Assembly: GCF_011682055.1 (NCBI RefSeq) | Contig: NZ_JAAQOM010000001.1 | Location: 62,001-126,000, forward strand | Length of the DNA stretch: 64,000 bases | Source: Telluria antibiotica | GTDB lineage: Bacteria > Pseudomonadota > Gammaproteobacteria > Burkholderiales > Burkholderiaceae_D | Reading direction: 5' to 3' | Shown: positions 1 to 7,725 of the stretch, in pieces | Position numbering within the stretch: position 1 is the first letter of the stretch | Layout of the letters: each line of letters begins with the position of its first letter | Program-made: the position numbers and the translations under genes | The notes under the pieces: generated by a model | Told to the model about the DNA's origin: nothing | Database searches by the model: none | What the model saw: the letters and a program-made list of their open reading frames with translations, nothing else

Positions 1-11
1 GCGGCCAAATA

Positions 12-64
12 ATCAACCGTTTGATCATTTAACGATTGACGCACTGTTAACTCCTCATTACTCT
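12..64 (+). promoter_or_regulatory. candidate promoter and operator of the rhamnose operon
   Basis: An inverted repeat ATCAA-CCGT-TTGAT (12-25) lies just upstream of a sigma70-like pair, TTGACG (36-41) and TACTCT (59-64), with a 17-base spacer. The first gene of the operon starts at 141. The position suits an operator for the DeoR-type regulator encoded there. The -10 match is weak, so this is a suggestion from spacing and symmetry only. Confidence 0.3.
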
Positions 65-140
65 TTTTCCCACACAACGCGACCAACGGTACGACGTTGT
101 CAGGCCGCTTCACAAAAACAGACGGCATCAGGAGGAGACA

Positions 141-1043
141 ATGGTGAATCACAAACGCCGCAAGCGTTTGCTGAAACTGCTCGCCGAGCACCAGACGGCG
201 ACGGTCCAGCAACTCGTCGAATGGCTCAACGCATCGCCGGCCACGGTCCGGCGCGACATCAGCTGGCTCGCAGCCCGCAACCTGCTCACCCGCACCCGCG
301 GCGGCGCCGAGAACCTGCTTCCGAAGAAGCGCCAGTTCCCGCTGTCGAGCGAAACGTTCCAGAACAACATCCAGTGCTTTGCGGCGCGCAAGCGCGCGAT
401 CGCACGCCACGCGGCCGGCATGTGCGCGGACGGCGAAACGATCATCATCAACGGCGGCACGACGACGTTCATGATGGCCGAATTCCTGGCCGACAAGCAC
501 CTCAAGATCCTCACGAATTCGTTCCTGATGGCGGAGCGCCTGCTCGTCTCGAGCGAGAACGAGATCATCGTCCCCGGCGGGAAGGTCTACCGCGAGCAGA
601 ACGTGATCCTGTCGCCGTTCGATAACGACATCACCCAGCACCACTACGCCGGCAAGATGTTCATGAGCGTCTACGGGCTGTCTTTACTGGGACTGATGGA
701 AGCTGACCCGCTGCTGATCCAGGCCGAGAAGCGCCTGATCAGCCAGGCCGAGGAACTGGTCGTGCTGGCCGACAGTTCGAAGTTCGCGCGCAAGGCGGGC
801 CTGATCCTGTGCGGACTCGATCGCGTGTCGACCGTCATCACCGACACGGGCGCCTCCGACAAGGCCGTACAGACCCTCGAGCAATACGGCGTCAAGGTCG
901 TCGCCGTCGAACCGGACGACGTGGCGCCGGACGTCGGTGCACCTTTTTTTAATCCGCAATACGACCTGCAGTCCGCCGCGCTGTTCCAGCTGGACGCGCA
1001 GCTCGACCCGCGGCTCGACACGCAACTGGAGGCCGCACATTGA
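141..1043 (+). CDS. rhaR: DeoR/GlpR-family transcriptional regulator (rhizobial RhaR type)
   Basis: A 300-residue DeoR-family regulator. The N-terminal winged helix (about residues 5-60) carries the family pattern TVQQLVEWLNASPATVRRD, followed by a sugar-phosphate-sensing DeoRC domain with GGTTTFMMAEFL near residue 105. The ATG follows a strong AGGAGGAG site. It is the first gene of a tightly coupled operon with a CUT2 ABC importer and an FGGY kinase, the order of the rhizobial L-rhamnose cluster, whose regulator is also DeoR type. The E. coli gene called rhaR is an unrelated AraC-type protein. The last 40 residues form a low-complexity tail rich in Leu, Asp and Gln that is not part of the core fold. 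It probably represses the operon and is relieved by a phosphorylated rhamnose intermediate (inference). Confidence 0.8.
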   Translation: MVNHKRRKRLLKLLAEHQTATVQQLVEWLNASPATVRRDISWLAARNLLTRTRGGAENLLPKKRQFPLSSETFQNNIQCFAARKRAIARHAAGMCADGETIIINGGTTTFMMAEFLADKHLKILTNSFLMAERLLVSSENEIIVPGGKVYREQNVILSPFDNDITQHHYAGKMFMSVYGLSLLGLMEADPLLIQAEKRLISQAEELVVLADSSKFARKAGLILCGLDRVSTVITDTGASDKAVQTLEQYGVKVVAVEPDDVAPDVGAPFFNPQYDLQSAALFQLDAQLDPRLDTQLEAAH

Positions 1044-2047
1044 AGCTGAAAACCACCCTGCTTGCACTGGCGGCTGTCGGCATCCTCGCCGGCACGGCCG
1101 GCTGCGGCCAGAAGAAGCCTGAAAAGACCCGGATCGCGATGGTCGTGAAAAACCTCGGCAACGGCTTCTTCGACGCCGCGCACACGGGCGCCGACGAAGC
1201 GGCGAAACAGCTCGGCAACGTGGAAGTGATCTACACGGGACCGACGACGCCGAGCGCCGAAGGCCAGATCGAGATCATCAACGCCCTGATCAGCCAGAAG
1301 GTCGACGCCATCGTCATCTCCGCCAACGATCCGAACGCGCTCGTCCCCATCGCGAAAAAGGCCATGCAGCGCGGGATCAAGGTCATCTCGTTCGACAGCG
1401 GCATCGCGCCGGAGGGCCGGCAAATGCAGCTGAACCCGTCGAACGCGCAGCTGATCGGCGAGAAGCAGATCCAGATGGCGGCCGACGAGATCGGCGGCGC
1501 GGGCGAGATCGCGATCCTGTCGGCGTCCGCGCAGGCGACGAACCAGAACATCTGGATCGGCGTGATGAAGAACGTCTTGCAAAAGCCGGAGTACGCCAAC
1601 GTGAAGCTCGTGGCCACCGTGTACGGCGACGACCAGTCGGACAAGAGCTACCGCGAGGCGATCGGCCTGCTGCGCAGCCATCCGCAACTGAAGGCGATCA
1701 TCGCGCCGACGACCGTCGGCATCGTCGCCGCGAGCAAGGCCGTCGCGGACGAGCACCTCGTCGGCAAGGTGTACGTGACGGGCCTCGGCCTGCCGTCCGA
1801 GATGGCGGGCCATGTGAAGAGCGGCGCTGTGAAGGAATTCGCGATCTGGAACCCGATCGACCTGGGTTATGCCGCGACGTACGCGGCCGACCAGTTCGTG
1901 AAGGGCAAGGCCGAGGCGAAGCCGGGTGCCAGCGTCGCCGTCGGCCGCCTGGGCAACGTGACGCTCGACGCCAACGGCGAGGCCGCGCTCGGGCCGCCGT
2001 TCACGTACAACGCCGACAACGTCGACAAGTTCGCCAAGCTGTTCTGA
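1040..2047 (+). CDS. rhaS: rhamnose ABC transporter, periplasmic substrate-binding lipoprotein
   Basis: A 335-residue periplasmic-binding protein of the ribose/rhamnose class (Peripla_BP_4). It has a lipoprotein signal with lipobox LAGTAGC, so the mature protein should be anchored by a lipid on Cys22. Two Rossmann-like lobes follow, with family segments such as KTRIAMVVKNLGNGFF and VDAIVISANDPNALVP. The start is TTG at 1040, overlapping the upstream TGA by four bases, and is chosen because GGAGG lies seven bases before it. The gene matches rhizobial RhaS in type and operon position; E. coli RhaS is an unrelated regulator. A 10-bp hairpin with a T-run separates it from the ATPase gene, as expected where the binding protein must outnumber the membrane complex. 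Substrate assignment to L-rhamnose rests on cluster order. Confidence 0.8.
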   Translation: MKLKTTLLALAAVGILAGTAGCGQKKPEKTRIAMVVKNLGNGFFDAAHTGADEAAKQLGNVEVIYTGPTTPSAEGQIEIINALISQKVDAIVISANDPNALVPIAKKAMQRGIKVISFDSGIAPEGRQMQLNPSNAQLIGEKQIQMAADEIGGAGEIAILSASAQATNQNIWIGVMKNVLQKPEYANVKLVATVYGDDQSDKSYREAIGLLRSHPQLKAIIAPTTVGIVAASKAVADEHLVGKVYVTGLGLPSEMAGHVKSGAVKEFAIWNPIDLGYAATYAADQFVKGKAEAKPGASVAVGRLGNVTLDANGEAALGPPFTYNADNVDKFAKLF

Positions 2048-2079
2048 GCAGTACCTCGCGCAATACCTTGATGCATCGC

Positions 2080-2111
2080 GCCGTTCCGCCTGCGCGGAAC
2101 GGCGGCGTTTT
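2080..2111 (+). terminator. intra-operon hairpin between rhaS and rhaT
   Basis: A perfect 10-bp stem (GCCGTTCCGC at 2080-2089, loop CTGC, GCGGAACGGC at 2094-2103) is followed by GGCGTTTTC. The T-run is short, so it probably acts as a partial terminator or as an RNA 3'-end stabiliser, raising expression of the binding protein over the transporter subunits. Confidence 0.55.
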
Positions 2112-2129
2112 CAATCACTCCGCACCACT

Positions 2130-3680
2130 ATGCCAGCCACCGACACCACAAGTCCGCGAACGGACACGCCTCCGGTCCTGCAACTGACCGGCATCAGCAA
2201 GCGCTTCAACGGCATCCACGCGCTGAACGGCGTCGACATCACGATCCGCGCCGGCGAATGCATGGCCCTCGTCGGCGAGAACGGCGCAGGCAAGTCCACG
2301 CTCGTGAAGACGCTGACCGGAATCTACCGCCCGGACGCCGGCACGCTCTCCCTCGACGGCCGGCCCGTGACCTTCGCCAGCCCGCAGGAAGCGATGGCCG
2401 CCGGAATCACCGCCGTGCACCAGGAAACCGTGATGTTCGACGAGCTCACGGTCGCCGAGAACATCTACGTCGGCCGCCAGCCGGTGCGCGCCGGCCGCAT
2501 CGACTGGGCTCGTATCGAGCGCGAAGCCGAAGCGCTGTTCGCCCGCCTCGAAGTCACGCTCCCGGTGAAGGCGCGCGTAAAAGACCTGTCCGTCGCGCAG
2601 CGCCACTTCGTCGAGATCGCGCGCGCCCTCGCGCAGGATGCCCGCGTCGTCATCATGGACGAGCCGACGGCCGCGCTGTCGCAGCGCGAGATCCGCGAAC
2701 TGTACCGCATCATCGACCAACTGAAGGCCGCCGGCACCGCCGTGATCTTCATCTCCCACAAATTCGACGAGATCTTCGCCGTCGCCGACAGCTACACGGT
2801 GCTGCGCGACGGCCAGTTCGTCGCCGCCGGCCGCCTCGCCGACATCACGGAAGGAGAACTCGTCGCGCTGATGGTCGGCCGCGCCGTGCACCAGGCCTAT
2901 CCCAAGGCGGAGGCCACCGTCGGCGCGCCGCTGCTCGTCGTGCAGAACCTGTCGCACCCGACCGAATTCGACGACGTCAGTTTCGCCCTGCGCCGCGGCG
3001 AAATCCTTGGTTTCTACGGCCTCGTGGGCGCCGGTCGCTCGGAAGTGATGCAGGCGCTGTTCGGCCTGACCCCTGGCGTGTCCGGCTGCGTCACCCTGGA
3101 CGGCAAGCCCGTCGTGGCGCGCTCGCCGGGCGAGGCGATCGCCCTCGGCATCGCCTACGTGCCGGAAGACCGCCAGCACCACGGCGCCCACCTGACGATG
3201 ACGATCCAGCAGAACATCACGCTCCCCATCCTGTCGCGCATCGGCTTCTTCCTGCGCGGGCGCCGTGCACAGGAGACGGCGACCGCGCGCCATTTCGCGG
3301 AGCAGCTGGAACTGAAGGCGAGCCACCTCACGCAGCACGTGGCCGAACTCTCCGGCGGCAACCAGCAGAAGGTCGTCCTCGGGAAATGGCTCGCCACGGC
3401 CCCGAAAGTGATCATCCTCGACGAGCCGACGAAAGGCATCGACATCGGTTCGAAGGCCGCGGTGCACCGCTTCATCAGCGAACTCGTGGCGCGCGGCCTG
3501 TCCGTCATCCTCGTGTCGTCCGAATTGCCGGAAGTGCTGGGCATGGCCGACCGCATCGTCGTCATGCACCACGGCCGCGTGCAGCGCGAGTTCACGCGCG
3601 ACGAGGCGACGCCGGAAGCCGTCGTCGCCGCCGCGTCCGGCCTCGTTCTCGACCCCATCAGCGCGCCGGAGGCCGCATGA
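2130..3680 (+). CDS. rhaT: rhamnose ABC transporter, fused two-domain ATPase
   Basis: A 516-residue tandem ATPase of the CUT2 (RbsA-like) class that powers sugar import. The first domain has a full Walker A, GENGAGKST (about residues 49-57), and Walker B IMDEPTAALS, but a weak signature (LSVAQRH). The second has a degenerate Walker A (GLVGAGRSE, no Lys), a proper signature LSGGNQQK and Walker B ILDEPTKGID. This asymmetry is normal for the family. The ATG at 2130 has no obvious Shine-Dalgarno sequence. The stop overlaps the start of the next gene (ATGA at 3677-3680), indicating translational coupling. The symbol follows rhizobial usage; E. coli rhaT is an unrelated rhamnose-proton symporter. 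Confidence 0.85.
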   Translation: MPATDTTSPRTDTPPVLQLTGISKRFNGIHALNGVDITIRAGECMALVGENGAGKSTLVKTLTGIYRPDAGTLSLDGRPVTFASPQEAMAAGITAVHQETVMFDELTVAENIYVGRQPVRAGRIDWARIEREAEALFARLEVTLPVKARVKDLSVAQRHFVEIARALAQDARVVIMDEPTAALSQREIRELYRIIDQLKAAGTAVIFISHKFDEIFAVADSYTVLRDGQFVAAGRLADITEGELVALMVGRAVHQAYPKAEATVGAPLLVVQNLSHPTEFDDVSFALRRGEILGFYGLVGAGRSEVMQALFGLTPGVSGCVTLDGKPVVARSPGEAIALGIAYVPEDRQHHGAHLTMTIQQNITLPILSRIGFFLRGRRAQETATARHFAEQLELKASHLTQHVAELSGGNQQKVVLGKWLATAPKVIILDEPTKGIDIGSKAAVHRFISELVARGLSVILVSSELPEVLGMADRIVVMHHGRVQREFTRDEATPEAVVAAASGLVLDPISAPEAA

Positions 3681-4675
3681 ATTTCCTGAAACAACGCGAG
3701 CCGCTACTGGCCGCGATGATCGTGCTGCTCGTCCTCGCCGTCGGCCTGCGCGCGCCCGCCTTCCTGTCCGCCGTCTCCCTGGCGAACGTCGTCACGGACA
3801 GCACCCTGCTCGTGATGCTGGCACTCACGCAGATGCTCGTCATCGTCACGCGTGGCGTCGACCTGTCCGTCGCATCGAACCTGGCGCTGTCGGGCATGGT
3901 CGCCGCGATGCTGGGCGCACACGTGCCCGGCCTACCGCTGCCCTTGACCATGCTGGCGGCCGTCGCCGTGGGCCTCGCGCTGGGGCTCGTCAACGGCTGG
4001 CTGATCGGCTGGCTCGAACTGCCCCCGATCGTCGTCACCCTCGGCACGATGAGCGTGTACCGCGGCGCCGTATTCGTGCTGTCGGGCGGGGCGTGGGTGT
4101 CCGCGCACCAGATGCCCGCGCACTTCATCGCCTTCCCGCTGGACCGCCTCCTCGGCCTGCCGCACCTCGTGTGGATCGCGGCCGCCACCGCGGCAGTCTT
4201 CGCCTGGGTCGCGCGCGGCACGCGCTTCGGCCGCGACCTGTACGCGATCGGCAACGCGCCGCAATGCGCCGGCTATATCGGCATCCCCAGCCACAAGCGC
4301 CTGCTGTGGACGTATGCGCTGTCCGGTGCGGTGGCCGGTTTATGCGGCTACCTGTGGGTCGCCCGCTATGCCGTCGCCTACACGGAAATCGCGTACGGCT
4401 TCGAGTTCACCGTGATCGCCGCGTGCGTGATCGGCGGCGTCTCGATCGGCGGTGGCGTGGGCACCGTGCTCGGTGCGGTGCTCGGCGCGCTGTTCCTCAC
4501 CGTGATCGGCAACGCATTGCCGGTGCTGCAGGTATCGCCGTTCTGGCAAAGCGCCCTCACGGGCCTCGTGATCCTCGTCGCCGTCCTGATCAACGCCCGC
4601 GGCGCGGGCCGCCGCAGCCGCCAGATCCTGCCCCTGCACGGCACCGCCGCCCAACCCGAACGGAGTGCCGCGTGA
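3677..4675 (+). CDS. rhaP: rhamnose ABC transporter, inner-membrane permease
   Basis: A 332-residue polytopic membrane protein of the BPD_transp_2 family (RbsC/XylH type), with about nine hydrophobic segments. It carries the family pattern TRGVDLSVASNLALSGM in the first third and GGVSIGGGVGTVLGAVLGA near the C terminus, the region that contacts the ATPase. The ATG overlaps the ATPase stop by four bases. It is one of two adjacent, divergent permease paralogues, which probably form a heterodimer as in the rhizobial rhamnose transporter. Confidence 0.83.
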   Translation: MNFLKQREPLLAAMIVLLVLAVGLRAPAFLSAVSLANVVTDSTLLVMLALTQMLVIVTRGVDLSVASNLALSGMVAAMLGAHVPGLPLPLTMLAAVAVGLALGLVNGWLIGWLELPPIVVTLGTMSVYRGAVFVLSGGAWVSAHQMPAHFIAFPLDRLLGLPHLVWIAAATAAVFAWVARGTRFGRDLYAIGNAPQCAGYIGIPSHKRLLWTYALSGAVAGLCGYLWVARYAVAYTEIAYGFEFTVIAACVIGGVSIGGGVGTVLGAVLGALFLTVIGNALPVLQVSPFWQSALTGLVILVAVLINARGAGRRSRQILPLHGTAAQPERSAA

Positions 4676-5691
4676 ATCCGACCACGACCATGCAAACCGA
4701 AACCAAGTCGTCCTCGCGCTATACGATCCTCGACCGCGAAGCGCCGCGCCTTGCGACCTTCCTCGGCCGCTGGGAAACCCTGCTGGCGCTGCTGTTCCTC
4801 GTCGTCTTCGTCGTCGACAGCATCGCGCTGCCGCAATTCCTCGACCTGTACAACCTGCTGGACGGCACACAGAACTTCAGCGAGAAGGCCCTGATCGCAT
4901 TGCCGATGGCGTTGCTGATCATCTGCCGCGAGATCGACATCTCCGTCGCCGGCACGCTCGCGCTGTCGTCCGTCGCGATGGGCCTCGCGCAACGGGCCGG
5001 CTTCCCGCCGGCCGCGCTGCCGTTCGTCGCACTGGCGACCGGCACCGCGTGCGGCTGCCTGAACGGCGTGCTCGTCACGCGCTTCGCGTTGCCGGCGATC
5101 GTCGTCACCATCGGCACCGTCTCGCTGTATCGCGGCCTGGCCAGCGTCGTCCTCGGGGACAAGGCGTTCACTGGCTATCCGCAACTGCTGGCCGACTGGG
5201 GCCAGGGCTACTTCTTCGGGATCGTCCCGCGCGAATTCGTCGTCCTGCTCGTGTGCGCCGCGCTGTTCGCGGTCCTCCTGCACACGACGACTTGGGGCCG
5301 CCGCATCTACGCCATCGGCAACAATCCGGACGCCGCGCGCTTTTCCGGCATCGCCGTCGACCGCTACCGCCTCGCGCTGTTCATGCTCACAGGCGCGATG
5401 GCCGGCCTCGCCGCCTTCCTGCTGACGGGCCGCATCGGCAGCACGCGGCCGAACATCGCGACCGGATGGGAGCTGGAAGTCATCACGATGGTGATCCTCG
5501 GCGGCGTCAGCATCGCGGGCGGCGCCGGGACGATCGCCGGCGTGATGCTGGCCGTGCTCACGATGGGCACGGTCACGTACGGGTTGTCGCTCGCGAACAT
5601 CCCCGGCATCTACATGACGATCGTCGTCGGCGTGCTGCTGCTGGTGACGATCGCCGTGCCGCGGCTCCTGCGCAGGCGGCGCACGCGATGA
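4672..5691 (+). CDS. rhaQ: rhamnose ABC transporter, second inner-membrane permease
   Basis: A 339-residue membrane protein, paralogue of the preceding permease. It has the family segments CREIDISVAGTLALSSVA and LGGVSIAGGAGTIAGVM and about nine membrane segments. The start is GTG at 4672, chosen because GGAG lies six bases upstream and the start overlaps the previous stop (GTGA). An in-frame ATG at 4690 is the alternative. The N terminus has a longer polar lead-in than its paralogue. Its stop overlaps the kinase start, so importer and kinase are made together. Confidence 0.83.
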   Translation: MNPTTTMQTETKSSSRYTILDREAPRLATFLGRWETLLALLFLVVFVVDSIALPQFLDLYNLLDGTQNFSEKALIALPMALLIICREIDISVAGTLALSSVAMGLAQRAGFPPAALPFVALATGTACGCLNGVLVTRFALPAIVVTIGTVSLYRGLASVVLGDKAFTGYPQLLADWGQGYFFGIVPREFVVLLVCAALFAVLLHTTTWGRRIYAIGNNPDAARFSGIAVDRYRLALFMLTGAMAGLAAFLLTGRIGSTRPNIATGWELEVITMVILGGVSIAGGAGTIAGVMLAVLTMGTVTYGLSLANIPGIYMTIVVGVLLLVTIAVPRLLRRRRTR

Positions 5692-7043
5692 GCGCCCCGC
5701 ACGACGCGCTGATCGTCCTGGACATCGGCAAGACGAACGCCAAGCTGGCGCTGATCGATGCGGCCGGCACGGTGCTGGCCGAGCGGCGCCGCCCGAACGC
5801 AGTGCGCACGGACGGGCCGTATGCGCACCACGACACGGACGGCTTGTGGGACTGGATGCTGGGAACGTGCCGCGAGTTCGCGCCGCTTGCACGCGTGTCG
5901 GCCATCGTGCCCGTGACGCACGGCGCCACCGCGGCGCTGGTCGACGACGGGGGCCTCGTGCTGCCCGTGCTCGACTACGAAGCGGACCTGCCCGGTCTCG
6001 ACTACGACGCCCCGCCGTATGCGGAGACGCTGTCGCCAAGCCTGCCGGCGGGCCTGAACCTGGGCCGCCAGCTCGCGTGGCTGCACGCCCGTTTCCCGGA
6101 CGCCTTCGGCCGCGCCCATCACATCCTCATGTATCCGCAGTACTGGGCGTGGCGCCTGTGCGGCCGGGCCGCGTCGGAAGCGACGTCGCTGGGCTGCCAC
6201 ACGGACTTGTGGGACCCACGCCGGCAAGCGTATTCGAGCCTCGTGGCCCGTGCCGGCTGGACGGCCCTGATGCCGCCACTCGCGCCGCCGCACGCGGTGC
6301 TGGGCACGTTGCTGCCCGACGTCGTTGCGGCAACGGGCCTGCCGCCGGATTGCCGCGTCCTGTGCGGCATCCACGACAGCAACGCGTCGCTGCTGCGCTA
6401 CCTCGGCAACGGAGAAGGCACCGTGCTCTCGACGGGCACGTGGGTCATCGCCGCCGCATTCGGCGCGCCATTGGACGGCTTGCGCGAACACGCCGACATG
6501 CTGGCCAATACGAACGCCCTGGGCCAGCCCGTCGCGTGCATGCGCTTCATGGGCGGGCGCGAATTCGGCGAGCTGGCCGGCGCCGCGCCCGTACCTTGCG
6601 GCTTCGACGACCTCGAACGCCTCGTCGCGCAGGGCACCGTGGCGCTGCCCTGCTTCGCCGCCACGGGTGGGCCGTTCGCGGGCCGCGCGGGTGCCATCGC
6701 GGGCCCTCACCCGGCGGACGCATGCGAACGCTATGCGCTGGCCACGCTGTACTGCGTGCTGGTGACGGACTACTGTCTCGACGCGCTGGGCGCCGCGGGG
6801 CCGCTCGCCGTCGAAGGCAGCTTCACGGCGAACCCCTGGTTCGGCCCGCTGCTCGCGGCGCTGCGGCCCGCGCAGGCCGTGTCGTATTCCGACGACGCGA
6901 GCGGCACCACGTGCGGCGGGTGGATGCTGCGCTACCGCGACGCGCCGCCGCCGGGCGGGAGCACCGTCGTTTTCGCGCGCACGCCCGAGGGCTTCGCTGC
7001 CTACAAAACCCGCTGGCGCGCAGCGCTGGCACGGGGCCAATGA
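5688..7043 (+). CDS. rhaK: FGGY-family sugar kinase, probably rhamnose pathway kinase RhaK
   Basis: A 451-residue FGGY carbohydrate kinase of the ASKHA fold. The N-terminal phosphate loop reads VLDIGKTNAKL and the second domain has STGTWVIAA (about residue 245), typical of the rhamnulokinase/fuculokinase branch. It is coupled by a four-base overlap to the last permease gene. In rhizobia the kinase of this operon (RhaK) phosphorylates the sugar and is also needed for transport. Here it probably phosphorylates rhamnulose or rhamnose. No mutarotase (RhaU), isomerase or aldolase gene follows; these may lie left of the window. An L-fuculokinase or other ketose kinase activity cannot be excluded from sequence alone. 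Confidence 0.75.
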   Translation: MSAPHDALIVLDIGKTNAKLALIDAAGTVLAERRRPNAVRTDGPYAHHDTDGLWDWMLGTCREFAPLARVSAIVPVTHGATAALVDDGGLVLPVLDYEADLPGLDYDAPPYAETLSPSLPAGLNLGRQLAWLHARFPDAFGRAHHILMYPQYWAWRLCGRAASEATSLGCHTDLWDPRRQAYSSLVARAGWTALMPPLAPPHAVLGTLLPDVVAATGLPPDCRVLCGIHDSNASLLRYLGNGEGTVLSTGTWVIAAAFGAPLDGLREHADMLANTNALGQPVACMRFMGGREFGELAGAAPVPCGFDDLERLVAQGTVALPCFAATGGPFAGRAGAIAGPHPADACERYALATLYCVLVTDYCLDALGAAGPLAVEGSFTANPWFGPLLAALRPAQAVSYSDDASGTTCGGWMLRYRDAPPPGGSTVVFARTPEGFAAYKTRWRAALARGQ

Positions 7044-7077
7044 TAGACTCGATGGATCACAAGCACGGGAACCCGCC

Positions 7078-7533
7078 ATGAGCATCGACTCCGTCGCCGC
7101 TTTCTTCGCCACGAACGCCCCCGACATCGCCGTCGAGCGCTACGCCACCAGCACGGCGACGGTCGCGCTGGCCGCTGAAGCACTGGGCGTCGAACCGGGA
7201 CAGATCGCCAAGACGCTGTCGCTGCGCCAGGGGGACGACGTCGTGCTCCTCGTCGCGCGCGGCGACGCGCGGCTGGACAACCGCAAGTACAAGGACCGCT
7301 TCGGCCAGAAGGCCCGCATGCTGGGGTTCGAAGAAGTGGAGCGGGAGACGGGCCATCCCGTCGGCGGCGTGTGCCCGTTCGGGCTGGCGCGGCCGCTGCG
7401 CGTGTTCTGCGACGTGTCGCTGCGGGACTTCGACGTCGTGTATCCCGCGGCAGGCGCGCCGGATGCGGCCGTGCGCATGACGCCCGACCGGTTGGCCCTT
7501 CTCACGAATGCCGAGTGGGTCGACGTCGTGTGA
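7078..7533 (+). CDS. YbaK/EbsC-family aminoacyl-tRNA deacylase-like protein
   Basis: A 151-residue, single-domain protein of the YbaK/ProRS-INS family, which hydrolyses mischarged tRNAs such as Cys-tRNA(Pro) or Ala-tRNA(Pro). The recognisable core runs from PGQIAKTLSL (with the conserved Lys, about residue 43) to GHPVGGVCPFGL (about residue 95). The length is normal for stand-alone members. It starts 34 bases after the kinase gene but has no functional link to the rhamnose operon. The tRNA and amino-acid specificity cannot be read from sequence. Confidence 0.8.
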   Translation: MSIDSVAAFFATNAPDIAVERYATSTATVALAAEALGVEPGQIAKTLSLRQGDDVVLLVARGDARLDNRKYKDRFGQKARMLGFEEVERETGHPVGGVCPFGLARPLRVFCDVSLRDFDVVYPAAGAPDAAVRMTPDRLALLTNAEWVDVV

Positions 7534-7579
7534 CGCGTACGCTGCGGCCGTGCGGACGTCCGCGCGACGAATGCGTTAC

Positions 7580-7680
7580 GCGTGGGCTCGGGGAGCCCAT
7601 CCTACGAGATGCGGGCGCGCCGGCGCGATACATACGTACACACCCGCCAGCCGTAGGGTGGGCACCCCGTGCCCACGCGG
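7580..7680. repeat. pair of REP-like palindromic units, inverted orientation
   Basis: Two copies of a roughly 27-bp imperfect palindrome fill the gap between the convergent deacylase and EAL genes. Unit 1 (7580-7606) has stem TGGGCTC/GAGCCCA around GGG and ends CCTACG. Unit 2 (7652-7680) is in opposite orientation, starts CGTAGGG and has stem GTGGGCAC/GTGCCCAC around CCC. Three related units lie at 52447-52593. The arrangement resembles REP/BIME elements. Placed between convergent 3' ends, they may also limit read-through. Confidence 0.7.
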
Positions 7681-7725
7681 ACGTCGGCACAGTGAAAACG
7701 TGACCGGCAGCCTGCGACTTTAGCC

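Noticed and set aside
141-2047. E. coli-type RhaR and RhaS regulators
   Set aside because: The genes encode a DeoR-type regulator and a binding lipoprotein; only the rhizobial use of these symbols applies.
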